This document shows, one piece after another, positions 10,150 through 18,297 of a stretch of DNA of 64,000 bases. The stretch comes from Saprospiraceae bacterium (GTDB lineage Bacteria > Bacteroidota > Bacteroidia > Chitinophagales > Saprospiraceae), in NCBI GenBank assembly GCA_020436935.1, contig JAGQWX010000019.1, forward strand, positions 18,554-82,553, read 5' to 3'. A program made the translations under genes and the position numbers. Positions within the stretch are counted from its first letter, which is position 1, and every line of letters starts with the position of its first letter. The notes under the pieces were generated by a model. That model searched no databases, was not told the DNA's origin, and was given only the letters and a program-made list of their open reading frames with translations.

Positions 10150-11520
10150 ATGAAAAATTTTGGAAAATATTTTGTCTGGGGTGTTGCAACCAGTGCTTAT
10201 CAAATAGAAGGTGCTCATGACAAGGATGGGAAAGGAGTTTCGATTTGGGATTCATTTTCTAATACTCCCGGAAATGTCATGAATGATGAAAATGGAAACA
10301 TAGCCTGCGACCATTACCACAAATTTGAAGAAGACATCAATCTGTTGTCTGAACTGGGTGTAAAAGCATATCGCTTTTCTATTGCCTGGACAAGAATTCT
10401 GCCTTATGGGAAAGGAGAAATCAACCAAAAGGGAATTGACTTTTATAATAGGATCATCGATCTTTTGCTGGAGAAAGGCATCACACCCTGGGTGACCCTT
10501 TACCACTGGGATCTGCCTCAAAATTTGCAGGATGAGTATGAAGGCTGGCTGGGTAGACAAATCATAAAAGATTTTGCATATTTTGCAGATGTCTGTTTTC
10601 AAGCTTTCGGAGACAGGGTCAGACATTGGATTACGCTCAATGAGCCATGGGTTGTGGCCATTTTGGGGTATGGTCAGGCTGTTTTTCCACCTGCTATAAC
10701 TTCCAATAGCGCGCCTTATCTTGCCGGACATCACCTACTCCTGGCCCATGCAGAAGCTGTGGAAATATACAGAAAAAAATACCAGAAGGACCAAGGCGGG
10801 CTTATCGGCATCACCAATAACTGTGATTGGCGGGAACCAGTTGATCAAAAGTCAGAGAATAAAGAGGCTGCAGAGCGTGCACTGGAGTTTTTCCTGGGGT
10901 GGTTTGCAGATCCGGTTTATTTTGGCAATTATCCAGCGAGTATGATTGATCGGGTAGGGGACAGGTTACCTTCATTTACAGAAGAGGAAAAGACCAAACT
11001 CAAAGGTTCATCAGACTTTTTTGGACTCAATCATTATACCACGATGATGGTAGAAAATGATGACCACACCATTATACGTGAACAAAATGTTTATGGAAAC
11101 GGAGGAATCTCGGAGGATCAGGATGTGATATTGCATACCGACCCTGCCTGGGATAAAACCACCATGGGCTGGAGTATCGTTCCCTGGGGGTGTAGAAAAC
11201 TTTTGCTTTGGATCAATCAGAGGTATGGTCTGGTAGATATTTATATTACTGAAAACGGATGCAGTTTTGACGCTGAAGTGGAGGATGGACAATCTCATGA
11301 TCCCGGCAGAGTAGAGTTTTTAAAGGGATATCTTGAGGCTTGCGATGAGGCCATTGGTGAAGGCGCTAACCTCAAGGGATATTTTGCGTGGTCTTTTTTG
11401 GATAATTTCGAATGGGCCCTCGGCTATTCCAAGAGATTTGGTATTGTACACGTCGATTATGACACCCTGGTCAGGACACCAAAGGAATCTTATTACTGGT
11501 ACCGCGACTTCATAAAATAA
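10150..11520 (+). CDS. bglB: GH1 family beta-glucosidase
   Basis: 456 residues, the normal length for a single-domain glycoside hydrolase family 1 enzyme, which splits terminal beta-glucosyl or beta-galactosyl residues from oligosaccharides by a retaining mechanism. The N-terminal motif FVWGVATSAYQIEGA is typical. The acid/base glutamate is in TLNEPW (Glu165) and the nucleophile in YITENG (Glu368); the C-terminal YSKRFGIVHVDY motif is present. There is no signal peptide, so it acts in the cytoplasm on imported sugars. As the last gene of the FG-GAP operon next to SusC/SusD, it points to a beta-linked di- or oligosaccharide as the locus substrate. The exact specificity and the symbol are less certain than the family. 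Confidence 0.95.
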   Translation: MKNFGKYFVWGVATSAYQIEGAHDKDGKGVSIWDSFSNTPGNVMNDENGNIACDHYHKFEEDINLLSELGVKAYRFSIAWTRILPYGKGEINQKGIDFYNRIIDLLLEKGITPWVTLYHWDLPQNLQDEYEGWLGRQIIKDFAYFADVCFQAFGDRVRHWITLNEPWVVAILGYGQAVFPPAITSNSAPYLAGHHLLLAHAEAVEIYRKKYQKDQGGLIGITNNCDWREPVDQKSENKEAAERALEFFLGWFADPVYFGNYPASMIDRVGDRLPSFTEEEKTKLKGSSDFFGLNHYTTMMVENDDHTIIREQNVYGNGGISEDQDVILHTDPAWDKTTMGWSIVPWGCRKLLLWINQRYGLVDIYITENGCSFDAEVEDGQSHDPGRVEFLKGYLEACDEAIGEGANLKGYFAWSFLDNFEWALGYSKRFGIVHVDYDTLVRTPKESYYWYRDFIK

Positions 11521-11597
11521 TTGAAAATCCGCCCCGACTTGGCACAAAGTTTTGTATTTTAGTAGCTAAGATATCTGTTGAAATAAATCTGAAATCG

Positions 11598-11987
11598 ATG
11601 TTCAAAACATTTACTTTGCGTATACTGGTCTGCTGTTTGTTTACTGTTTCTTTCATTTTGAGTTCGTGTACTTCGACCCAAAAAGCTGTGGGTGCAGACG
11701 CGCCCTATCTCACTCTGATTGAGAGATTGAGGATGGAACCGGGAGTGAATGTACGAGGTAATGCCAACGATGCATCAGTTTCCATCCGGGGCATCAATTC
11801 CATCAATCTCAGTTCAGAGCCATTGCTTTTGATCAATGGACAACCTTACAACGGTACTATAGCCAATGCGAGCCAGCAAATACCTGCAGATCAGATCAAA
11901 CACGTGCACGTTATGAAAGATATCGCTGAAACCGGACTTTATGGGGTTCGCGGCGCCAATGGAGTAATCGATGTTGTATTAAAATAA
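11598..11987 (+). CDS. Small lipoprotein made only of a TonB-receptor plug-like domain
   Basis: 129 residues. The N-terminus is a lipoprotein signal with lipobox LSSC. The remaining 100 residues resemble the plug of SusC/RagA receptors: SIRGINSINLSSEPLLLING, then IPADQIKHVHVMKDIAETGL and the hallmark GVRGANGVIDVVLK at the very end. No barrel follows; the frame ends and a convergent gene starts 8 bases later. Lone plug lipoproteins of this kind are seen in Bacteroidota genomes, but I know of no assigned role. It could be a leftover of a receptor gene, yet the clean lipobox, start and stop suggest a working protein. Confidence 0.85.
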   Translation: MFKTFTLRILVCCLFTVSFILSSCTSTQKAVGADAPYLTLIERLRMEPGVNVRGNANDASVSIRGINSINLSSEPLLLINGQPYNGTIANASQQIPADQIKHVHVMKDIAETGLYGVRGANGVIDVVLK

Positions 11988-11995
11988 TTCCCGAC

Positions 11996-14542
11996 CTAAC
12001 GGATCAAAAAACTTCCTGCACCAAACTGTTCTTTGAGGTCGATAGAAGTTATCCTATAAAAATATAAACCTTTTGAAAGTTGGTAAGTATCAATGTATTC
12101 TGATATGCTCAACAATTCTTCTTCAAGGACAATGGCTCCTGTTGGAGTGTACACCAGAATTTTAGCAGGTTTGAATTGGTTCTGATTGAAATAAATTTCT
12201 TCGCCAGAACTGACAACATTTGGTGAAATCAAAAAGCTAGCAGGTGGTACAAAGAAAAACTCCAAAGATTGTTCATATAACACTCTACCATCAAAGCCTA
12301 GTATTTCCAGAAAATATTCATTGTATCCGATTACAGGAATATCTTCAATGGAAAAGTCCAGCAACTGGGGTGCATTGATTGAAAATATGGCTTGATCACC
12401 TTCCACTGTTTTTCTCCGGACTTTTATGGATGATACTCCGGCATAAGTACCAAGCTTAAGTCGAAGATTGATTTTGTCACCATCTATTTTTCCATCATAT
12501 GAAGTCACCAGGCATTGTGCAAAGAAATTAGACAATGGTCGTAGCACAGATCGTAAGGAGGCAAAACCTTCTGTTTGGGTTTGTACTGAAAAATAACTTG
12601 AGGCATCAAAGAAACCATTGAATATGATGGACCTATCCTGGGTCAATGCCTGCCGAAAAACATCCTCTTTTCCATTTCTCCATACCCTTAAGCTGACCGA
12701 GTCCGCCAGTTCTTCACTCTCATAGGTGAAAATCAATTGATCAATGCATCTACTTGATAGCTGCAATTCGGGACGGTCAGAAACCAGAGTCCATTGTGAA
12801 AAAAAAGTGTCCAGCTCAGATATGGCTAAAAAGCGGACAGCGTCACCGACTTTTGGCGCCTCAAAAAGCACAAAACTTTGACTCGAGTCAGATTCCAGAA
12901 CACTCATTTGGCCATCCATGTATTCAGCCATAATTGTGGGATAGCTGGCACTGCCCTTGTCATATCGCAAGATGTTTTCCCCTTTTAGGATAGGTGCTTT
13001 GCCATAAGGCCATGTCCAGCTGAAAGCATTACTCTCCTGGATGTGCCAGGCGATGGCAAAAGGCATAACAGATGCACCATTTTTTTTCACCTCAACGATA
13101 TATTTGCCCGGTTGTGCTAAGAGGATATCTATCACCTCGTTGTTGTTGGTATGATCTTCTGCTTTCCTTGCCGGTTGAGATAGTAAAACTTCATCAGCTT
13201 CTTTTTTCAGTACCCAGGGGTAATGAATAGATCCATCGGGTCCAATTACTTTAAGGTCGAGGTCGTTTATAAGTTGGATGCCCGGAACATCATTCCACGA
13301 TACTACGATTTTAAAATCAGAGATGTTTTGGATATCAATTTCCTGGACGTAAGTTCCCACCACGTCAGATATAAGGCGGAAATGGCCGTTCTCAGTTATA
13401 TCTACGCTTTTTTTAGCATTGATGAGACCATATCCGGTCTTATGATCTGGGCCCGGAAGACCGATATCATCGGAACCGGCCAAAAGTATTGACCTGACCA
13501 GAAAATTCGTGGGCGTAAAATCTTCGGCATAGAGCATGTCAAAAATACCTGCGCTAAGGCCGGATGCAATAGCCGATGCACCGGAAGTACCGTCAAGCCC
13601 AAATGCCACAAGCTCAGGTTTTATCCTGCCGTCGGGGGATGGGCCCACACTGCTGATGGACAATCGATTTGCAAACGAATCAACTGCACCCATGGTGAGT
13701 ACATTTTTAGCATATTTAAAATTCCCCGTTAGATTGGCTCTGCCCTCCAGCAATTGGTAAGTGGAAGTATTTCCTTTGCCTGTGCCTGAGTTGCCTGCGG
13801 AGAAAACGCTGAGCACGTCATTGTGGTCAAAAGCGTGAGCATCATATGCTTCAGCTTCAAGGCCATAAAAATCCTCGATACCAAGGCCGTAGGAATGATT
13901 GATGACATGGATGTCATTGGACCTTAGCAGCTCAGGGTCTTCGGGAAGAATATTTCTGAAATCAAAAGACAATATTTTTCCTTTAGGCAAGACGCCCTTA
14001 CTGTTCTCCAGAGTATTGCCTGTGCCTGCAATGATGGTAGCCATATCCGTGGAGTGTTGGACTACCTGTTGTTTTTTGCTGTTTGTCAGGGTAATTTTAC
14101 CATAAATATCCACATCTGTTGAGTCTGGGATTTCTTCTTTAAGACCAATAGCAGGAGCTATACTTTCCTTTTCCTGGATAAAATGAAGACGATTCACACC
14201 AGGATCAAAGAACGGTAAGTAAGATTCTGTCCTCAAAACGCGCGCGGAAGTGTCCATTGACTCAATACATGCTTTAAATGGCAGTTTGTGGATATCATGA
14301 TACGCATCGAGTTGAATGATCATGTATTCCTCATACGAATAAAGGACTGCAATTTCCGGATAGACCTCAAGAACTTGTCGATCACACGTTGAATTCCATT
14401 TGATGGTGTATTGTCTTGGAATCGGGACTGTATATTCTTTTGAAATCGGCTTTGGACTTACTTGCGCGACACCAAAAAGCTGGTATGCGATTACAATCAG
14501 AAAACAAGCCGTAAATCTCAAAAAAACAATTGTTGAATTCAT
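11996..14542 (-). CDS. Secreted subtilisin-like (S8) peptidase with T9SS sorting domain
   Basis: 848 residues from the ATG at 14542; a TTG nine bases upstream is possible but lies in a TATTTTTG promoter-like box (14549-14556). A signal peptide is followed by a propeptide-like region and an S8-like core: the histidine in QHSTDMATIIAG (His163), the oxyanion region SAGNSG (Asn251) and the serine in GTSGASAIASG (Ser320). The usual DTG motif for the catalytic aspartate is not seen; the matching stretch reads LKEEIPDSTDVDIYG, so the triad may use a Glu or a shifted Asp. A C-terminal jelly-roll-like region is followed by a type A T9SS sorting domain (LVYTPTGAIV, then LSKGLYFYRI), so export to the cell surface or medium is expected. 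Confidence 0.85.
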   Translation of the reverse strand: MNSTIVFLRFTACFLIVIAYQLFGVAQVSPKPISKEYTVPIPRQYTIKWNSTCDRQVLEVYPEIAVLYSYEEYMIIQLDAYHDIHKLPFKACIESMDTSARVLRTESYLPFFDPGVNRLHFIQEKESIAPAIGLKEEIPDSTDVDIYGKITLTNSKKQQVVQHSTDMATIIAGTGNTLENSKGVLPKGKILSFDFRNILPEDPELLRSNDIHVINHSYGLGIEDFYGLEAEAYDAHAFDHNDVLSVFSAGNSGTGKGNTSTYQLLEGRANLTGNFKYAKNVLTMGAVDSFANRLSISSVGPSPDGRIKPELVAFGLDGTSGASAIASGLSAGIFDMLYAEDFTPTNFLVRSILLAGSDDIGLPGPDHKTGYGLINAKKSVDITENGHFRLISDVVGTYVQEIDIQNISDFKIVVSWNDVPGIQLINDLDLKVIGPDGSIHYPWVLKKEADEVLLSQPARKAEDHTNNNEVIDILLAQPGKYIVEVKKNGASVMPFAIAWHIQESNAFSWTWPYGKAPILKGENILRYDKGSASYPTIMAEYMDGQMSVLESDSSQSFVLFEAPKVGDAVRFLAISELDTFFSQWTLVSDRPELQLSSRCIDQLIFTYESEELADSVSLRVWRNGKEDVFRQALTQDRSIIFNGFFDASSYFSVQTQTEGFASLRSVLRPLSNFFAQCLVTSYDGKIDGDKINLRLKLGTYAGVSSIKVRRKTVEGDQAIFSINAPQLLDFSIEDIPVIGYNEYFLEILGFDGRVLYEQSLEFFFVPPASFLISPNVVSSGEEIYFNQNQFKPAKILVYTPTGAIVLEEELLSISEYIDTYQLSKGLYFYRITSIDLKEQFGAGSFLIR

Positions 14543-14663
14543 TGGTCGCAAAAATACACAGTAGCTTAAAAAAAAGTTAAAAAAATTTAATAGGGCAGAT
14601 ACAAGATATTCCGAATATGTATATTTTCGATTTCATTATTTTAAGAACCAAAAAAATAATTAA

Positions 14664-15491
14664 ATGAAATCAGTAAAATTTATGCTGGGCATCGCATGCG
14701 GTGTCATGATGTTTGCTTCATGTAATGAAGATCAGGCTTCAACCACTTCTACCGGTGTTCCTGAGACCGTAATTACCAAGCTTAAAGCCATGGGGTTTAA
14801 CCCTGAGGGCATTCAAAGAGTGGAAGAAGGTTACAGAATTGAACGTGATATTATCATCACCGACGAATTCCTTGAGCATGCCGGTAGCGAAAATGTTGTT
14901 CCGGAATTGGAACAGTACAGCACTAACAATTTGGTTTCGACCGGTGGTGGAAGAGTCATTACACTCTATGCCCCGGTTGGTGGAAAAAATGGCTATAGCG
15001 CCGGAATGATTGCCGGACTTGATCTTGCAATTGCAAGATACAATGCTGAAGGGCTTTCTATTACTTTCCAGAGAGTAACTTCCTCGTCAGGAGCGGACAT
15101 TACAATGTCAAGACTTACAAAAAGAGATGAATCAAGAGGAGTCTTAGGTTCTGCAGGATTTCCCACAGCTAGCGGCGACCCGTATAACCAGATCAAAATG
15201 AGTGGAGTGCTTGAATCAAGCTATGGTTTGTCTACACAGGGAATTGCAACCATTATCGCACATGAGATGGGTCACTGCATTGGTTTGAGACATACAGATT
15301 ATTATAACAGAGCCATCAGTTGTGGTGGAGCTGCCAGCAACGAGGGAGATGGTGGAGTAGGCGCCAATTTGATCCCAGGAACTCCTGCAACTGCAACTGC
15401 TGCTGCAAAATCTTACATGCTCTCTTGTACTGACGGAAGCGACAGACCGTTCAACAATGATGATAAAACAGCTTTGAATTATTTGTATTAA
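14664..15491 (+). CDS. M57-like (HEIGH) zinc metalloprotease lipoprotein, copy 1
   Basis: 275 residues. A lipoprotein signal ends in FASC. The zinc site is HEMGHCIGLRH (His200, Glu201, His204, His210), the extended HEXXHXXGXXH form of metzincin-like enzymes, in the setting of the Pfam family called dual-action HEIGH metallopeptidase. The N-terminal third (TVITKLKAMGFNPEGIQ, then EGYRIERDIIIT) is characteristic of the family. Downstream are several Gly-rich loops and a C-terminal PFNNDDKTALNYLY end. A closely similar copy follows after 397 bases. Both lack a T9SS domain and are probably held in the outer or inner membrane by the lipid. The substrate is unknown. Confidence 0.9.
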   Translation: MKSVKFMLGIACGVMMFASCNEDQASTTSTGVPETVITKLKAMGFNPEGIQRVEEGYRIERDIIITDEFLEHAGSENVVPELEQYSTNNLVSTGGGRVITLYAPVGGKNGYSAGMIAGLDLAIARYNAEGLSITFQRVTSSSGADITMSRLTKRDESRGVLGSAGFPTASGDPYNQIKMSGVLESSYGLSTQGIATIIAHEMGHCIGLRHTDYYNRAISCGGAASNEGDGGVGANLIPGTPATATAAAKSYMLSCTDGSDRPFNNDDKTALNYLY

Positions 15492-15514
15492 CAGATCATT
15501 CTTTTAAGATAAAA

Positions 15515-15547
15515 AGGGCAATTGCTTCACGGCAATTGCTCTTTTTT
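15515..15547 (+). terminator. Rho-independent terminator after M57-like copy 1
   Basis: Arms AGGGCAATTGC (15515-15525) and GCAATTGCTCT (15532-15542) with one G:T wobble, a six-base loop, then a T run. Confidence 0.9.
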
Positions 15548-15888
15548 CTTTGAATCGATTCAATTTCGATCCCATATTTACCGAAAATTAAACCGTAAAT
15601 GAAAGCTTCTGAGCCCGTGAAAAACAGCATTAAAAAAGTCAGGAAATAACCAATATTAATTGGGCAAAAACTCGTCTTTTTAGCATTAAATTTCATTTTT
15701 TTAACCTAATAAATTAAGGAAAAAATTTTATTTCACATCTAGCATAAACTGCTGCTATTCAGTGTTTTGTAAAAGTGGGTTGAAATTTTGCTTTATCTAT
15801 TTTCGTCCATTTTATATTTTTCTTTTTATGATTTTGGCATTTTTTTATATTTTCACAATAGTTACTAATCAAATTAAACAACTAGAAA
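15548..15888. other. AT-rich spacer between the two M57-like genes
   Basis: Very AT-rich stretch with many T runs and no credible coding frame. It must carry the promoter of copy 2, since a strong terminator precedes it, but I could not pick a convincing TTG/TAnnTTTG pair; TATTTTCG near 15799 is only a partial match. Confidence 0.5.
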
Positions 15889-16716
15889 ATGAAAATGTAC
15901 AAATTATTTGGTGCTGCAATCGTAGCATCCATGATGCTTATTTCATGTAGTGAGGAAGAAGCATCAACCAATGCTTCTTCAGTTCCTGAAACAGTAATTA
16001 CCAAGCTGAAGGCGATGGGTTTCAATCCCGACGGAATCCAAAAAGTAGATGAAGGATACAGGATTGAGCGTGACATCATTATTACAGAGGAGTTTTTGGA
16101 GCATGCAGGAGCTGAGCAGGTAGTACCAGACCTGGAGCAGTACAGCACCAACAATCTGGTGTCCACTGGGGGAAGCAGGTTGATCACATTGTATGCACCC
16201 GTAGGAGGACGCAAAGGCTATAGTGCTGGCATGATTGCAGGACTTGATTTGGCCATCGCACGTTACAATGCTCAGAACCTGGAGATTTCATTCCAGAGAG
16301 TGACATCATCGGCAGGGGCAGATATTGTAATGACCAGACTTGCAAAAGGGGATGAAAGGAGAGGCATTTTGGGTTCTGCTGGATTTCCAACTGCCGGAGG
16401 TGACCCGTATGGCGAAATCAAAATGAGTGGCATACTTGAATCGAGCTACGGCTTGAGTACGGAAGGTATTGCGACCATCATCGCCCATGAGATGGGCCAT
16501 TGCATAGGTTTGCGTCATACCGATTATTTCAACAGAGCCATCAGTTGCGGTGGATCAGCTTCCAATGAAGGTGATGGTGGTGTTGGAGCAAATCATATCC
16601 CGGGTACTCCAACTGGAGCTACACTCAATGCCCAGTCTTACATGCTTTCATGCACAGATGGCAGTGACCGGCCTTTCAACAACGATGATCGCACAGCATT
16701 GGGTTATTTGTATTAA
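15889..16716 (+). CDS. M57-like (HEIGH) zinc metalloprotease lipoprotein, copy 2
   Basis: 275 residues, the same length as copy 1 and nearly the same sequence outside the signal peptide. The lipobox is LISC. The zinc motif HEMGHCIGLRH is at the same residue numbers (His200-His210). Most differences from copy 1 are conservative (for example NPDGIQKVDEG against NPEGIQRVEEG), so both copies look functional and under selection. Codons differ at many silent positions, so the duplication is not very recent. A second in-frame ATG two codons downstream is also possible as the start. Each copy has its own terminator, so the copies can be regulated separately. Confidence 0.9.
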   Translation: MKMYKLFGAAIVASMMLISCSEEEASTNASSVPETVITKLKAMGFNPDGIQKVDEGYRIERDIIITEEFLEHAGAEQVVPDLEQYSTNNLVSTGGSRLITLYAPVGGRKGYSAGMIAGLDLAIARYNAQNLEISFQRVTSSAGADIVMTRLAKGDERRGILGSAGFPTAGGDPYGEIKMSGILESSYGLSTEGIATIIAHEMGHCIGLRHTDYFNRAISCGGSASNEGDGGVGANHIPGTPTGATLNAQSYMLSCTDGSDRPFNNDDRTALGYLY

Positions 16717-16765
16717 AATAAAATACCTGGTTTGTATTTAAGCAGCCAGGGTGAGTAAAAAATAA

Positions 16766-16795
16766 AAAGGGCAAGTCCGTGAGGATTTGCCCTTT
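16766..16795. terminator. Bidirectional terminator between convergent genes
   Basis: Arms AAAGGGCAAGTCC (16766-16778) and GGATTTGCCCTTT (16783-16795) with one wobble and a GTGA loop. Read on the minus strand it is followed by a long T-rich tract, so it best serves the barrel gene at 16845; it also closes M57-like copy 2. Confidence 0.8.
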
Positions 16796-16844
16796 ACTGT
16801 TTTGGATATTAAAGGTATAATGAGAAATACCTATTGCAATGGAA

Positions 16845-17474
16845 TTAAAACTTATACGAAACTGTTCCTAGTATTCTGGCTGCAGAATCATTGAAAGCAA
16901 AGTCCTGGCCAGCAATCGAGATGTGGTCTCCAAACTTGTTGAGGTTGCCCTCATAAGCTACATCAAACCTAAGCTTCCAGATGTCGAAACCAAATCCCGC
17001 CTGATAACCGTAAGTCGCAGACTTGAATTTTTGTTCATAACCATCGATATCCACAAGATCAGACTTACTGCTGATGTGGAGGTGAGCAACCGGCCCGGCG
17101 TAAAGCCTGATGATTCCGGCTTTGAGGCCAAGCATCACCGGTATGTCAAGGTTGTTGTACGTTTCATTAACAAACCTCGAAATCGCCTGGGTGCCACTGT
17201 ATTCATCGAGGGCATACGTGACCTTGTTGGAGTTGAGCATTAGCGCCGGCTCAACGTAAACCATCAGGATTCTGAACCTCGAATACACACCAAAATGGTG
17301 CCCGTAATTGGAAGAATTGAATTTTAAATCAAAAAGTCTGTCGCCTTGTTGAAATTGAATACCATCTGATACAAGATCCATCGAACTCAATCCCGCTTTA
17401 ACGCCAAACTCTATTTGGGAAAAGGCAATAAATGACCAGCTAGCCAGCAAAACTACTAGAACAATTCTTTTCAT
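16845..17474 (-). CDS. Outer membrane beta-barrel protein (PorT/OmpW-like small porin family)
   Basis: 209 residues with a signal peptide (cleavage likely after AFS) and mature start IEFGVKAGLSS, the pattern of the small 8-stranded barrel family widespread in the Bacteroidota (Pfam OMP_b-brl_2). Alternating aromatic strands follow (RLYAGPVAHLHI, YGYQAGFGFDIWKLRFDVAY), and the protein ends in SYKF with the terminal Phe expected of a BAM substrate. The specific role is unknown. It is a single-gene unit, convergent with the M57-like pair and divergent from engB. Confidence 0.85.
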   Translation of the reverse strand: MKRIVLVVLLASWSFIAFSQIEFGVKAGLSSMDLVSDGIQFQQGDRLFDLKFNSSNYGHHFGVYSRFRILMVYVEPALMLNSNKVTYALDEYSGTQAISRFVNETYNNLDIPVMLGLKAGIIRLYAGPVAHLHISSKSDLVDIDGYEQKFKSATYGYQAGFGFDIWKLRFDVAYEGNLNKFGDHISIAGQDFAFNDSAARILGTVSYKF

Positions 17475-17617
17475 GGTTTAATTTAGATTTATACTTTTTC
17501 AAACGGAGGTTTGTCATTTTTAGTAACTATTATTGCAGCTACTTAACACCAAATTAACCTGTCTTCAAAAGATCTTAAATATTATATATTTTTATAATAT
17601 CAAATTCTGTGCCTAAA

Positions 17618-18226
17618 ATGGAAATCAATAGTGGAACCTATCTTGCAAGTTATGTCCGTGAAGAGCAATGTCCTCAGGGTGAAATTCCTGAAATAGCCTT
17701 CATTGGGCGGTCTAACGTTGGAAAATCTTCTTTGATCAACATGCTTTGTGGCATGAAAGATTTAGCAAAAACTTCCAAACAACCCGGTAAAACGCAAAAG
17801 CTCAACTACTTTGTGATCAATGAATCCTGGCACCTGGTAGATTTGCCGGGTTATGGTTATGCCAAGATCAGTCAGAAGACCAGAGAAGAGTGGTCAAAGA
17901 TGATCAGGTATTATTTGAGACACAGAAAACAATTGTACACAGCCTTTGTCCTGATAGACGCCAGACACACTTTGCAGAAAATAGATGAGGAATTTGTCAA
18001 CTGGTGCGGGGCAGAAGGCATTCCCATTGCCATCATTTATACCAAGGCGGACAAAACCAAAGAGAAGGAACTCGAATACAACATCAGGAAAATTGAAGAG
18101 AAGTTTTTGAAAACCTGGGAGGAATTGCCCCGCAGGTTTATTACCAGCTCTATTTCTAATATGGGAAGGGAAGAAATCCTGGCATACATCGATGAGGTGA
18201 TCAATAAAAAGCCACAGACACCATAA
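17618..18226 (+). CDS. engB: Ribosome biogenesis GTP-binding protein EngB (YihA/YsxC)
   Basis: About 202 residues from the ATG at 17618. A GTG three codons upstream is open, but family members start at MEI..A..V, so the ATG is preferred. All G motifs are visible: GRSNVGKSS (G1), the switch segment PGKTQKLNYF, DLPGYGYAK (G3), TKADK (G4) and SSISNMG (G5). EngB is an essential GTPase that helps assemble the large ribosomal subunit in the cytoplasm. Length and motifs match the family throughout; nothing is unusual. It runs ahead of an acyltransferase gene that appears to have its own promoter. Confidence 0.97.
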   Translation: MEINSGTYLASYVREEQCPQGEIPEIAFIGRSNVGKSSLINMLCGMKDLAKTSKQPGKTQKLNYFVINESWHLVDLPGYGYAKISQKTREEWSKMIRYYLRHRKQLYTAFVLIDARHTLQKIDEEFVNWCGAEGIPIAIIYTKADKTKEKELEYNIRKIEEKFLKTWEELPRRFITSSISNMGREEILAYIDEVINKKPQTP

Positions 18227-18274
18227 AAGTTTTACAACAAATTTGTTGATAGATTATAAAGTTTAATTTTGCGG

Positions 18275-18282
18275 TATATTTG
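18275..18282 (+). promoter_or_regulatory. TAnnTTTG -7 box ahead of the acyltransferase gene
   Basis: TATATTTG is a perfect match to the Bacteroidota -7 consensus and lies 15 bases before the GTG start at 18298. A well-spaced -33 TTG is lacking (the nearest is 26 bases upstream). A 14-base palindrome, CAACAAATTTGTTG, lies at 18235-18248. Confidence 0.45.
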
Positions 18283-18297
18283 CAATAATCCGGCGGA

